Of a DNA stretch of 46,783 nt, positions 23,232 to 31,850 are shown piece by piece. The number at the start of each line of letters is the position of its first letter. Position 1 is the stretch's first letter. The translations under genes and the position numbers were made by a program. The notes under the pieces were generated by a model. It ran no database searches. It was not told the DNA's origin and worked only from the letters and a program-made list of their open reading frames with translations. Source of the DNA: Minisyncoccota bacterium. Its GTDB lineage: Bacteria > Patescibacteriota > Minisyncoccia > Phycocordibacterales > Phycocordibacteraceae. The DNA is taken from contig JAQVIY010000001.1 of NCBI GenBank assembly GCA_028695415.1, forward strand, positions 1 through 46,783, given 5' to 3'.

Positions 23232-23927
23232 ATGGTCATCACTCACCACGGCGGGCAGTGCTTCAAGGTCACCCTCGGTGACCTCTCGCTCGTCTTCGAC
23301 CCGATCTCGAAGAAGGGCTCGCTCCCGTCTGTACGCTTCGGCGCGGATATCGCGCTCGTTTCGCGCAACCACCCGGACATGAATGGTGTCGAAGAAGTAA
23401 CGTATGGGGAGAAGGCACCGTTTGCTATCACCGGCCCGGGCGAATACGAACGACAAGGTGTTGTCATACAGGGTTTCCTCTCTCACAGTAAATACGGCCT
23501 CGCGAAAGCAGCGACCGAGCGGGAGCGAGGAAGTACTGAGGCCAGCAGGCCGAATGTAGATGTGGCGGTCTCGTATGTGAATACTATATATAGTGTCGAA
23601 CTTGAGGATATGACGCTCGTACACCTGGGCGCGCTGTCTGACACCGAACTCTCTAAAGAGGCGCGCGAAGGCATCGACGAGATAGATGTGCTCTTCGTGC
23701 CGGTGGGCGGCGATGGCGTCCTCACGCCCGCCAAGGCGCACGAGCTCGCGGTCGCGCTCGAGCCGAAGATCATCATTCCGATGCACTGGGACGGTATGGG
23801 AGCTCCGAAATCGCTCGAAGCATTTCTCAAAGAGGCGGGGAACGGCAGCGAGAAGGTTGATAAACTCACCCTGAAGAAAAAGGATCTTGCCGGCAAGGAT
23901 GGGAGTATACTGGTGATAACCTCCTAA
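23232..23927 (+). CDS. Metallo-beta-lactamase-fold protein with altered metal site
   Basis: 231 residues of the COG2220-like (L-ascorbate-6-phosphate lactonase/UlaG-type) MBL fold. Start MVITHHGGQCFKV is at 23232; the frame is open 25 codons upstream. The normal HxHxDH motif reads RNHPDM, so the first and last His are missing. THHGG at the N-terminus and IPMHWDGMG at the C-terminus remain. Hydrolase activity is doubtful. Residues ~85-110 (AKAATERERGSTEASRPN) look like an unconserved insertion, bounded at DNA level by GGCCTC/GAGGCC. It stops 4 bp before the next gene, probably cotranscribed. Confidence 0.8.
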   Translation: MVITHHGGQCFKVTLGDLSLVFDPISKKGSLPSVRFGADIALVSRNHPDMNGVEEVTYGEKAPFAITGPGEYERQGVVIQGFLSHSKYGLAKAATERERGSTEASRPNVDVAVSYVNTIYSVELEDMTLVHLGALSDTELSKEAREGIDEIDVLFVPVGGDGVLTPAKAHELAVALEPKIIIPMHWDGMGAPKSLEAFLKEAGNGSEKVDKLTLKKKDLAGKDGSILVITS

Positions 23928-23931
23928 TGAT

Positions 23932-24285
23932 ATGAAAACGATTTTCGAACACATCGAACATATAAAAGGGAAGCCGCACCACATCCGCAAGCGTGTTGCA
24001 TACGCTGCTGCTGCGTGCGGCGCTAGCCTCATCGCGCTCATCTGGCTCGCGGGTTCGATAAGCACGAACGCGTTCGCTATCAGCGGAAATAGTTTTGCCG
24101 AAAGTGTTGAAAAGGGAAATACCCTCACCACCGGGGCCGACACGACCGCGACGAGCCAGCTCGCGGGCGCCGGCGCAGCGGCGGTGCTTCAGGACGCCGA
24201 GACGCCCGCGCATATCGAGATAGTGAATACGACGCCGGAACCCTCAAAAGGGAAGCAGGCGGAGCAGACGACCTTGCCGTTCTAG
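23932..24285 (+). CDS. Single-pass membrane protein, unknown function
   Basis: 117 residues: a basic cytoplasmic start (KGKPHHIRKR), one transmembrane helix (residues ~22-44), then an Ala/Thr-rich low-complexity outer part. No family is recognised. It lies 4 bp after the MBL-fold gene and 22 bp before gyrA, in the same orientation, so it probably sits in one operon. Confidence 0.8.
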   Translation: MKTIFEHIEHIKGKPHHIRKRVAYAAAACGASLIALIWLAGSISTNAFAISGNSFAESVEKGNTLTTGADTTATSQLAGAGAAAVLQDAETPAHIEIVNTTPEPSKGKQAEQTTLPF

Positions 24286-24307
24286 GGTAGACACGTATTG
24301 AAGTACT

Positions 24308-26788
24308 ATGGCGCGCAGTAAAGAAGACAAGACAGAGGAGGCTCCGACGCAGCCCGTCGGAGCAAACGTTATAGACCAGCCGATTGTCGGCGAGATGCGC
24401 ACCTCGTATCTCGATTATGCGATGTCGGTCATCACTTCTCGTGCGCTGCCTGACGTGCGCGACGGATTGAAGCCGGTGCATCGTCGTATCCTCTACGCGA
24501 TGCGCGATATGGGTCTCACGCCGTCGGTAAAGTTCCGTAAGTCGGCGACCGTGGTCGGCGAAGTGCTCGGCAAATATCACCCGCACGGCGATGTTGCCGT
24601 GTACGATTCGATGGCGAAGATGGCACAGGGCTTCTCCTACCGCTATCCGCTCGTACTCGGTCAGGGTAACTTCGGTTCTATCGACGGCGATTCGCCGGCG
24701 GCCATGCGCTATACCGAGGCGAAGATGTCGCGCATCGCCGATGCGCTCCTTACCGATCTGGAGAAAGAGACCGTGAAGTGGAACCCTAATTACGACGCGA
24801 CACGCGAGGAGCCGGGCGTGCTCCCTGCGGCTTTGCCGAACCTGCTCTTGAACGGTACGCTCGGCATCGCGGTTGGTATGGCGACCAACATCCCGCCGCA
24901 CAACTTGCGCGAGGTCGTCGGCGCGGCGGTGCACCTCATCGAGAACCCTGATGCGACGACCGACGATCTTCTCGATTTCGTAAAGGGTCCTGATTTCCCG
25001 CTTGGCGGCGTCGCGTTCAGTCAGACTGATATCAAGCACGCATACGGCTCGGGCCGCGGGCCGGTGGTGGTGCGCGGCGAAGCCGAGATAGTGGATGACG
25101 GCAAGAAGGATACGAAGATCATCATCACCTCGATTCCTTACCGCGTGAACAAGAGCGAGCTTATCGCACGTATCGCGGAGCTCGTGCAAGAAAAGAAGAT
25201 AGAAGGTATCCGCGACTTGCGAGACGAATCGACAAGCGATATTCGCGTCGTCGTCGAGCTCAAGGGTACTGCGCACCCGCAGGCGGTTTTGAATGCTATT
25301 TACAAACATACCGAGCTCGAGAGCACTTTCCATTACAATATGCTCGCCTTGGTAGACGGCGTGCCCGAGACGCTCTCCTTGCAAGGGATGCTCAATCATT
25401 TCGTTGCGCATCGCCAGGAGGTGGTGAAGCGTCGCACTGAATATGACCTGCGTCAAGCCGAGGCGCGCGAGCATATTCTCCTCGGGCTTGTGAAAGCGCT
25501 CGATCATATCGATGAGGTTATCGCTATCATCAAAAAAGCGGCCGATGTCCCGTCGGCGAGTGCGGCGCTCCAGAAGAAGTTTGGTTTCTCCGAGCTTCAG
25601 GCGGCGGCTATCCTCGAGATGCGCCTGTCGAAGCTCGCCGGCCTCGAGCGCAAGAAGCTCGAAGACGAACTTTCTGAGGTACAGGCTTTGATAAAGAAAC
25701 TGAAGGACATCCTCTCGTCGCCCAAGAAGATTCTCGCGGTGGTCAAGTCGGAGCTTGAGGAACTCGCAGAAAAATACGGTGATGATCGCCGCACCCGTAT
25801 CGTGAAGGGCGGGGTACAGAATATCTCGGTCGAAGACCTCGTGCCGGACGAGGATTCGATGCTCCTCCTTACCCAGGGCGGCTATGTGAAGCGCACCAAC
25901 CCCGACGAGTACAAGAATCAGAAGCGCGGCGGCGTCGGCGTGGTCGATATTGCGACCAAAGAAGAGGACATCGTCACGCACTTCCTCGTCGCCTCGGCAC
26001 ACAGCGACCTGCTCTTCTTCACTGATTTCGGCAAGGCGTACCAGCTCAAGATGTATGAACTACCGGAGGGTCGGCGCGCGACCAAGGGTAAGAGCATTAT
26101 GAACTTCCTCTCGCTTGCGGGCGAAGAGAAGGTGACCTCCATATTGTCAGTGCCGAAGGGCGCCGCGCTCGACGCGTCGAGCGTCGCCTTCGTGACCGAG
26201 CAGGGCGTGGTGAAGCGCGTCGCGGCGAAGTCGTTTGCGGATGTGCGCCGCTCTGGCATCATTGCGATCAATCTGAAGAAAGGCGACAAGCTCGTCTCTG
26301 CGAATCTCTCAGCCCTTGGCGACACTGTTTCCATCGTGACCGCAAAGGGTCAATCGATACGCTTCGACGCCGAGGATGCGCGCGAGATGGGTCGCACCGC
26401 AGGCGGCGTGAAGGGGATGACGGTCAAGAAGGCTGATCGCGTCGTCTCGGCGGAGGTCATTCCCGCGGAGAAGGAGAAGGACGCCTCACTCCTCGTGATT
26501 ATGAGCAAGGGCTACGGCAAACGAACCAAGATGTCCGAGTATAAGGTGCAGGGTCGTGGCGGCTCGGGCATCAAGACCGCAGAGGTGACGCCGAAGACGG
26601 GCGAGATTATCGGCGCGCGCGTCGTGACCGGCGGGGATGAGACCGAGGAGATAGTAGTGGTCTCGAAGAAGGGACAGGTGATACGCACCAGCGTTGCGAG
26701 CATCTCACAGCTCTCCCGCGCGACCCAAGGCGTGCGTATTATGAAGATGCGCGAGGGCGACTCGATTGCCTCGATGGTCGCGCTCTAG
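24308..26788 (+). CDS. gyrA: DNA gyrase subunit A
   Basis: 826-residue DNA-cleaving subunit of gyrase, which introduces negative supercoils with GyrB. Seen: winged-helix region [27 protein letters not shown] (quinolone-determining region), catalytic Tyr135 in AMRYTEAK, the coiled-coil tower with [14 protein letters not shown], and a C-terminal beta-pinwheel starting with the GyrA-box-like NQKRGGVGV (family QRRGGKG). The box supports gyrase rather than ParC. The position of E. coli Ser83 is Val96; Asp87 is kept as Asp100. A strong hairpin terminator follows at 26824. Confidence 0.96.
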   Translation: MARSKEDKTEEAPTQPVGANVIDQPIVGEMRTSYLDYAMSVITSRALPDVRDGLKPVHRRILYAMRDMGLTPSVKFRKSATVVGEVLGKYHPHGDVAVYDSMAKMAQGFSYRYPLVLGQGNFGSIDGDSPAAMRYTEAKMSRIADALLTDLEKETVKWNPNYDATREEPGVLPAALPNLLLNGTLGIAVGMATNIPPHNLREVVGAAVHLIENPDATTDDLLDFVKGPDFPLGGVAFSQTDIKHAYGSGRGPVVVRGEAEIVDDGKKDTKIIITSIPYRVNKSELIARIAELVQEKKIEGIRDLRDESTSDIRVVVELKGTAHPQAVLNAIYKHTELESTFHYNMLALVDGVPETLSLQGMLNHFVAHRQEVVKRRTEYDLRQAEAREHILLGLVKALDHIDEVIAIIKKAADVPSASAALQKKFGFSELQAAAILEMRLSKLAGLERKKLEDELSEVQALIKKLKDILSSPKKILAVVKSELEELAEKYGDDRRTRIVKGGVQNISVEDLVPDEDSMLLLTQGGYVKRTNPDEYKNQKRGGVGVVDIATKEEDIVTHFLVASAHSDLLFFTDFGKAYQLKMYELPEGRRATKGKSIMNFLSLAGEEKVTSILSVPKGAALDASSVAFVTEQGVVKRVAAKSFADVRRSGIIAINLKKGDKLVSANLSALGDTVSIVTAKGQSIRFDAEDAREMGRTAGGVKGMTVKKADRVVSAEVIPAEKEKDASLLVIMSKGYGKRTKMSEYKVQGRGGSGIKTAEVTPKTGEIIGARVVTGGDETEEIVVVSKKGQVIRTSVASISQLSRATQGVRIMKMREGDSIASMVAL

Positions 26789-26823
26789 ACGCACGAGGAC
26801 ACAACATCTCAATATGTTGATTG

Positions 26824-26856
26824 CGCGCGGGGCGAAGCCCCGCGCGTGGTATTTTA
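26824..26856 (+). terminator. Terminator after gyrA
   Basis: Ten-bp GC stem CGCGCGGGGC/GCCCCGCGCG with loop GAA, followed by TGGTATTTTAT. The T-run is short, so partial read-through into the methyltransferase gene is likely. Confidence 0.7.
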
Positions 26857-26888
26857 TAAGGTATGAGCCCTTCGACTTACTCAGGATT

Positions 26889-27431
26889 ATGAACGCACAT
26901 TTCAGTTCTCCCCACGAGAATGTTCTCCAGCTCGGACTCCGGGAAGGGATGAAGGTCGGCGACTTCGGTACCGGTTCGGGGCATTACGCGCGCGCCGCAG
27001 CGGCCATAGTCGGCTACGAGGGCAAGGTGTACGCGATAGATGTGCAGGAAGATATCCTGAAGCATCTGAAACTCAACACGCACGAACACCATCAAGACAT
27101 CATCAGCACGGTCTGGGGTGATATCGAGAAGCAGGGGGGCTCGCATCTGCGCGACCAGTCACTCGATGCCGTCTTACTCGCCAACACATTCTTCCAAGCA
27201 GAGAATCGTTCTGGACTTCTTGCAGAAATAAAGCGTGTCTTGAAGCCGGGAGGGAAGCTCATGGTGGTTGATTGGGCGGGCAGTTATGGCGGTATGGGGC
27301 CTGCAAAGGAGAAGGTAGTGTCCGAACACGAGGCTGAGGACTTCTTTATCAACGGCGGACTGCATAAGGTGAAATCATTTCGCGCGGGCCCGCACCATTA
27401 CGGCATTGTCTTTACCACTCCAACGCTATGA
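26889..27431 (+). CDS. SAM-dependent methyltransferase (class I)
   Basis: 180 residues; ATG 26889 chosen because MNAHFSSPHENV precedes the Rossmann core directly. Motif I VGDFGTGSGHYARAAA, acidic loop VYAIDVQED, motif II LDAVLLANTFFQ, and motif III LKPGGKLMVVDW. It is shorter than UbiE-type enzymes and has no distinctive substrate domain. It overlaps the next gene by 4 bp (ATGA). Target unknown. Confidence 0.88.
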   Translation: MNAHFSSPHENVLQLGLREGMKVGDFGTGSGHYARAAAAIVGYEGKVYAIDVQEDILKHLKLNTHEHHQDIISTVWGDIEKQGGSHLRDQSLDAVLLANTFFQAENRSGLLAEIKRVLKPGGKLMVVDWAGSYGGMGPAKEKVVSEHEAEDFFINGGLHKVKSFRAGPHHYGIVFTTPTL

Positions 27432-28729
27432 AAATCTCTCTCTTTCAGGGTATCTTGTTCGGCGTTTTCGGCGTTGCGGCGCTTATCGGGCTCTTCGTCT
27501 TCGCCACGTATACGAGCAATAATTCCGGCACAAATACTATCGGTACGGTCGTCATCTGGGGCACCCTTCCCTCGGCTGATATAGAGTCTGTTCTCACCAC
27601 CATCGCGCAGACCGAGCAGTCTATGAAGGGCGTCTCGTACGTGCAGAGGGACGCTGCGACGCTCCCGACCGATCTCGCCTCGGCGATTGCGACCGGCGGC
27701 GCGCCCGATCTCGTCCTTGCTTCGCAGGAGGAGCTTCTGGCGCTCGCGAAATTCATCGCTCCCATCCCGTCCTCATCGCTCTCTGCGAGTGCCTTCGCGA
27801 ACTCGTTTGTGAGCGGAGCGAATATCTTTTCGGCCGGAAACGCCGGCTATTACGGGGTACCGTTTCTCGTTGATCCGCTTGTTCTCTTCTCGAATCGCCC
27901 TATTCTCTCGAGTGCAGGCGTCGCACGACCGCCAGCAACATGGGAGTCACTCACTGGTCTCGTACCGAATATCGCGACACTGACCTCGTCGCGTCAGGTC
28001 ACTCGCGGACTCATCGCGCTTGGCACCTACGACAATGTCCATAATGCGCGCGGTATCCTCTCCTCGCTCTTCCTCCAGCAAAATCTCCCGATATCGTTCT
28101 ATTCGGCGAACGGCGTTCCCGTCGCAAATCTCGGAGCGGTCTCATCGGCCGGAGCTACCCCTGGCTCTGCAGTGCTGAGCTTCTATACGCAGTTCACCGA
28201 CCCTTCGAAGGTCTCGTACACCTGGAACAGTTCTCTGGTTGATTCGCAGCAGGCATTTGTCGCCGGCGACCTCGCGCTCTATCTCGGGTACGCTTCTGAA
28301 GCGCGGTATCTGCGCGCGGCGAACCCGAACCTCAATTTCAGTGTTTCGACTCTGCCTCAGCCGGCGACCGCGCAATTCAAAAGCGCATACGGGCTCATCT
28401 ATGCCTTTATGACCCCGCGAGGGGCGAAGAATCCTGGAGGCGCATTTCAAGCGGCAGTCATTCTTACCAATCCTGCCGAGCAGGACGCCGCGGCCGCTGC
28501 CACGGGGCTCGCTCCCGCGACACTCTCGCAACTCGTCGTCGCTCCCGCAGACCCGATTGCTGCAGTCGCCTACACTGAGGCGCTCTATACGAGCGGTTGG
28601 CTGTCCCCAATGCCGGCGAGCACCGACACGGTGTTCTCGGGTATGATAGGAAATGTGATAAGCGGCCGCCTGAACCCCCAATCAGCACTCGTATCTGCCG
28701 AGCAGTCTCTGAACTCATTGCTCCAGTAA
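27428..28729 (+). CDS. Membrane-anchored extracellular solute-binding protein-like
   Basis: 433 residues with an N-terminal hydrophobic helix (residues ~8-28) that may be a signal anchor rather than a cleaved signal. The body resembles family 1 periplasmic binding proteins: GTVVIWGTLPSADIESV, TGGAPDLVLASQEELLALA, GYYGVPFLVDPLVLFSNR, and QQAFVAGDLALYLGYASEARYLRAANP. It would be exposed outside the membrane. No ABC permease or ATPase is adjacent; instead it leads straight into the pilin-like array. A role in sugar uptake or as a surface component of that system is inference. Confidence 0.85.
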   Translation: MKISLFQGILFGVFGVAALIGLFVFATYTSNNSGTNTIGTVVIWGTLPSADIESVLTTIAQTEQSMKGVSYVQRDAATLPTDLASAIATGGAPDLVLASQEELLALAKFIAPIPSSSLSASAFANSFVSGANIFSAGNAGYYGVPFLVDPLVLFSNRPILSSAGVARPPATWESLTGLVPNIATLTSSRQVTRGLIALGTYDNVHNARGILSSLFLQQNLPISFYSANGVPVANLGAVSSAGATPGSAVLSFYTQFTDPSKVSYTWNSSLVDSQQAFVAGDLALYLGYASEARYLRAANPNLNFSVSTLPQPATAQFKSAYGLIYAFMTPRGAKNPGGAFQAAVILTNPAEQDAAAAATGLAPATLSQLVVAPADPIAAVAYTEALYTSGWLSPMPASTDTVFSGMIGNVISGRLNPQSALVSAEQSLNSLLQ

Positions 28730-28733
28730 TACT

Positions 28734-29384
28734 ATGACTATGCGCACATTCGTTATCGCTGTTCTCATATCGCTCTCGTTCGCGCCGTCGACGTTCGCGT
28801 ACGGGTATCAGGCAAATGGCAGCACGTGCGTTCTGACCAATGGCAGCGAATGCCAATCGGGCGTCTGTTCCGACGTTCTTGGAAGTCGTACCTGTAGTCC
28901 GTGCACCGCGACCTCCTGTGGTTCGGGTGCGTTGTGTCAGAGTGGCGTATGCGTCGCGAACCCGTCCCCGAGAGCTGCTACGGCTCCAGCGATAGCTCCG
29001 CCTCCGGGAGGAGTCGTCTCGGGTGGCGCGGCTCCGGCGGGTTCGGGCGTTCGCGCCGGTGGGGTGGCGCCTTCAGCTACAGGCGGTACTGCCATCATGC
29101 TCATCAATCCGCTCAAGGGCGTTGATTGCAGCAAGAGTGGCGGCGATTGTCTCATGGCCTTTCTCCAGGGTATTCTCGCCTACGTGATACGTATCGGTAC
29201 TATCATCGTGATACTGATGATAGTGTTCGTTGGCTACAAATTCGTCATGGCGCAGGGCAAAGAGGCGGAGATACGGGATGCACGAAACATGCTTCTCTGG
29301 ACCGTCATCGGTGCACTCATACTGCTCGGGTCGCAAGCGATAGCTATGAGTATAAAGGCGACCGTACAGGCGCTCGGCAGTTAG
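28734..29384 (+). CDS. T4SS pilin-like protein with N-terminal cysteine-rich domain
   Basis: 216 residues. Signal peptide ~1-22 (ending STFAYG), then an outer Cys-rich module with ten cysteines in C-x(5-8)-C spacing (CVLTNGSECQSGVC, CSPCTATSCG), a Pro/Gly/Ala linker (residues ~75-115), and a C-terminal two-helix TrbC/VirB2-type hairpin: FLQGILAYVIRIGTIIVILMIVFVGYKFVMAQG / ARNMLLWTVIGALILLGSQAIA. First of six consecutive genes with this two-helix unit. The Cys module recalls the C-terminus of the 347-aa paralogue. 5 bp after the solute-binding gene. Confidence 0.82.
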   Translation: MTMRTFVIAVLISLSFAPSTFAYGYQANGSTCVLTNGSECQSGVCSDVLGSRTCSPCTATSCGSGALCQSGVCVANPSPRAATAPAIAPPPGGVVSGGAAPAGSGVRAGGVAPSATGGTAIMLINPLKGVDCSKSGGDCLMAFLQGILAYVIRIGTIIVILMIVFVGYKFVMAQGKEAEIRDARNMLLWTVIGALILLGSQAIAMSIKATVQALGS

Positions 29385-29388
29385 GGAT

Positions 29389-29655
29389 ATGACTTTTGCC
29401 CAATATATCGGCAGCGGTACTACCGGCATTGTCGGCGTCCTCAACAGTGTCGTCGCGCCGATCATCTTCGCGTTCGCGTTTCTCGCGTTCATCTGGGGCG
29501 TCGTGAATTATTTCTTTCTTCACGGCGACAACGAAACGAGCCGCAAAGAGGGGAGGCAGTTCATCCTTTGGGGCATTATCGGGATGGTGGTATTCATCTC
29601 AATCTTCGGGTTTGTGAACATCTTGTTATCCGCACTCGGTCTCACGCCGAAATAA
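29389..29655 (+). CDS. T4SS pilin-like protein (TrbC/VirB2 type), 88 aa
   Basis: Minimal two-helix unit without signal peptide. Helix 1 (residues ~15-42) with NSVVAPIIFAFAFLAFIWGVVNYF, a short charged loop HGDNETSRKEGRQ, helix 2 FILWGIIGMVVFISIFGFVNILLSALG. The loop and LWG...G pattern match the patescibacterial T4SS pilin family. It starts 5 bases after the previous stop. Predicted inner-membrane pilin or pore subunit. Confidence 0.82.
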   Translation: MTFAQYIGSGTTGIVGVLNSVVAPIIFAFAFLAFIWGVVNYFFLHGDNETSRKEGRQFILWGIIGMVVFISIFGFVNILLSALGLTPK

Positions 29656-29677
29656 TAATGTGGCATACTTATAGCAT

Positions 29678-30007
29678 ATGAATATAACTTTCTCGCTGGG
29701 GGGTAGTAGCGTCAGTACTTGTACAGCCACTATTTGTGGCGTTGCGCACACCGTTCTGTACATCATCAACAATATTCTCGTTCCGATGCTGTTCGCCGTT
29801 GCGTTCATCGTATTCCTCTACGGCGTAGCCGACGCCTACATATTCTCTAAGGGTGATGCCGGCAAGGTTGCTGAAGGGCATAAGCTTATCCTCTGGGGCC
29901 TTATCGCATTTGCGGTGATGATATCGCTCTGGGGGCTGGTAAATGTTGTCTCAAACACCTTTGGCCTCTCGGGCTATTACGCGCCGGATCTGCCCACCTC
30001 GTACTAG
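29678..30007 (+). CDS. T4SS pilin-like protein, 109 aa
   Basis: Two-helix unit: TVLYIINNILVPMLFAVAFIVFLYGVADAYIF, loop SKGDAGKVAEGHK, LILWGLIAFAVMISLWGLVNVVSNTFGL. A short N-terminal segment carries two cysteines (CTATIC) that could form a disulfide; no classical signal peptide. It shares INNILVP with the 31140 paralogue. Same operon orientation. Confidence 0.82.
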   Translation: MNITFSLGGSSVSTCTATICGVAHTVLYIINNILVPMLFAVAFIVFLYGVADAYIFSKGDAGKVAEGHKLILWGLIAFAVMISLWGLVNVVSNTFGLSGYYAPDLPTSY

Positions 30008-30011
30008 GGAT

Positions 30012-31055
30012 ATGAAAAGAGTCTCTCAGCTCGCAACATTCCTCGTTGCTCTCGGGGCGCCGTTCTTTGCGGCAGCTCAAACCGGCATCAACACCGCTTA
30101 TATCAAGAGCTATTCCGACAGCATCATTTACATCATCAATAGCATTCTTGTTCCTCTTCTTATCGCGCTCTCATTTATTGTCTTCCTCTATGGCGTCTAT
30201 CGCTATTTTATCCAGGGCGCCGCGAGCGACTCTGATCGTGAGACGGGGCGGCAATTCGCGCTTTGGGGTGTCATAGGTTTCGTCATCATCGTCTCCTTGT
30301 GGGGCATTGTGAATCTCTTTACGAGCACACTCGGGCTCACGGCGAGGAATGTTCCGGGATTCCCGGTGTTTAGTACCGGTACCTACGCACCGCCGAGCGG
30401 TGCGCCGGGAGGGACGTATGTATCTGGAGGCGCCGGAACTCCCATCGGTGGTGGCAGTGGAGGCGGAGGCTCAACGCTCGGTGGAGGTGGAGGTATGACT
30501 CCAGCACAATCGGCAGCCCTTACGTCGCTTCAAGGGCAGTACGCGAACTGCCTCAGCTCGGGTAGCCCCTATAGCGCGTTATGCACCTCATATAAGACCG
30601 CCCTTGAGACATACAATGCGGCGTTCTCAAACGCAGCGAATTCGGGAAACGGTGCCTCGTCGGCAAGCACGCCTCCGGTCTTATCCTGCCCGGCAGGCTG
30701 CTTCCAAGCCGGCTCTGAGTGTGTCTCTGACGCCGACGGATTCACACTCTGTACGTCTAACGACTCTTCCACCTTATCCTGCCCGGCAGGCTGCTTCCAA
30801 GCCGGCTCTGAGTGTGTCTCTGACGCCGACGGATTCACACTCTGTACGTCTAACGACTCTTCCAATGGAGGAAGCACTTCGTGTCCTCCCGGACCGGATG
30901 GTGAGACGTATACCCTGCAAAATGGCCAATGCGTTCAAGATGCGGCCGCTGGCAGTAGCGATTCGGACACCTTATTGCCGAGTGGTGCGGCTTGCAGCAA
31001 TTCTGCCCAGTGTGCGTCAAATGATTGCCCGATTGATACATTCACATGCTCGTAA
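30012..31055 (+). CDS. T4SS pilin-like protein with glycine linker and Cys-rich repeats
   Basis: 347 residues from MKRVSQLATF (30012); the upstream 23 codons overlap the previous gene. Signal peptide ~1-22 (FFAAAQ), two-helix pilin unit (YIINSILVPLLIALSFIVFLYGVYRYF ... FALWGVIGFVIIVSLWGIVNLF), then a Gly/Ser-rich linker (about 130-175) and an outer part with two identical 31-residue Cys repeats (each LSCPAGCFQAGSECVSDADG...) and a last Cys module CSNSAQCASNDCPIDTFTC. Looks like a pilin fused to a displayed, disulfide-rich head, possibly an adhesin. Ligand unknown. Confidence 0.82.
   Translation: MKRVSQLATFLVALGAPFFAAAQTGINTAYIKSYSDSIIYIINSILVPLLIALSFIVFLYGVYRYFIQGAASDSDRETGRQFALWGVIGFVIIVSLWGIVNLFTSTLGLTARNVPGFPVFSTGTYAPPSGAPGGTYVSGGAGTPIGGGSGGGGSTLGGGGGMTPAQSAALTSLQGQYANCLSSGSPYSALCTSYKTALETYNAAFSNAANSGNGASSASTPPVLSCPAGCFQAGSECVSDADGFTLCTSNDSSTLSCPAGCFQAGSECVSDADGFTLCTSNDSSNGGSTSCPPGPDGETYTLQNGQCVQDAAAGSSDSDTLLPSGAACSNSAQCASNDCPIDTFTCS
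30681..30864 (+). repeat. Tandem duplication, period 93 bp
   Basis: Copies start at 30681 and 30774 and are identical over about 91 bp. They encode two 31-residue Cys-rich repeats. Perfect identity, silent sites included, means a recent duplication. Confidence 0.95.
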
Positions 31056-31085
31056 CGAGCTATCCACACATAGCGCCAAAGCGCA

Positions 31086-31113
31086 TTGACCCTCGTCACG
31101 TACCAGTTACAAT
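31086..31113 (+). promoter_or_regulatory. Internal promoter in the pilin array
   Basis: TTGACC, 16-base spacer, TACAAT; 26 bases before ATG 31140. It allows the last two pilins to be expressed separately from the large Cys-rich one. Confidence 0.65.
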
Positions 31114-31139
31114 TACTTCATTAGCCGTTTATTTATTGT

Positions 31140-31505
31140 ATGAAAAAAGCCCTTGCCCTCACTACTGGAACTCTCGCCGCACTCGCATTGCCGCTCGTCT
31201 CGATGGCAGCGATAAGCAATATCTCTGATGTTGGTTCGTTCATTATCAACACTATCAATAACATTCTCGTCCCGGTTCTCTTCGCGATAGCCTTCATCGT
31301 CTTTCTCTGGGGCGCATTCCAGACGTTCATCATTGGCGCTAGCTCCGACGATACGAAAGAGAAGGGTAAGAACCTTATGCTCTGGGGCCTTATCGGTTTC
31401 TTCGTGATGGTCTCGGTGTGGGGTCTTGTGAACATCCTTACCGGCACGGTCAGCTTCGGTAATCCGTCACAGTCGACGCTTCCGGGCGCGACAGGGGTTC
31501 GCTAG
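31140..31505 (+). CDS. T4SS pilin-like protein with signal peptide, 121 aa
   Basis: Signal peptide ~1-23 (LALPLVSMA), then FIINTINNILVPVLFAIAFIVFLWGAFQTFI, loop GASSDDTKEKGKN, LMLWGLIGFFVMVSVWGLVNIL, and a Gly/Ser/Pro tail. This is the most canonical member and, with its own promoter and the compact form of VirB2/TrbC, the best candidate for the main pilin. Confidence 0.85.
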   Translation: MKKALALTTGTLAALALPLVSMAAISNISDVGSFIINTINNILVPVLFAIAFIVFLWGAFQTFIIGASSDDTKEKGKNLMLWGLIGFFVMVSVWGLVNILTGTVSFGNPSQSTLPGATGVR

Positions 31506-31508
31506 TAA

Positions 31509-31784
31509 ATGTTTTCTCCCGAACTCAACGCATTTCTTGATAAGGTCATCACGCAGATTGTCAATCCGCTGATACTGCTTCTTGCGACGGTGGCCTTCAT
31601 CGTCTTCCTCTGGGGTGCGTTCGAGTTTATCGTACACGCGGGAGACGAGGGTAAGCGCGCGGAGGGCAAGAGCGCTATACTCTGGGGTCTTGTCGGTCTT
31701 GTGATTATCTTTGGTGCGTACGGCATCATCAATATCGCGCTCAACACCTTCAATATCACCCCGCTCGTTCCAGGGAAACTGTAA
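31509..31784 (+). CDS. T4SS pilin-like protein, 91 aa
   Basis: Two-helix unit without signal peptide: VITQIVNPLILLLATVAFIVFLWGAFEFIVHAGDEGKRAEGKSAILWGLVGLVIIFGAYGIINIALNTF. Starts 3 bases after the previous stop, so probably coupled. Last gene of the array, followed by a strong terminator. Confidence 0.82.
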   Translation: MFSPELNAFLDKVITQIVNPLILLLATVAFIVFLWGAFEFIVHAGDEGKRAEGKSAILWGLVGLVIIFGAYGIINIALNTFNITPLVPGKL

Positions 31785-31794
31785 AAGAAGATAA

Positions 31795-31831
31795 AAAGAA
31801 AAGGTCGCTTGGAGTCTCTCCAAGCGACCTT
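31795..31831. terminator. Bidirectional terminator between pilin array and membrane gene
   Basis: Perfect 13-bp stem (31801-31813 with 31819-31831, loop GTCTC). The minus strand continues TTTTCTTTTTATC, a strong signal; the plus strand continues TAAGTTTGTTT, weaker. Confidence 0.88.
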
Positions 31832-31850
31832 TAAGTTTGTTTCCCAGAGT

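Noticed and set aside
24125-26002. 625-codon open frame antisense to gyrA
   Set aside because: It is the mirror of a high-GC, well conserved gyrA frame. Its residue composition (rich in Arg, His, Leu) is typical of antisense shadows.
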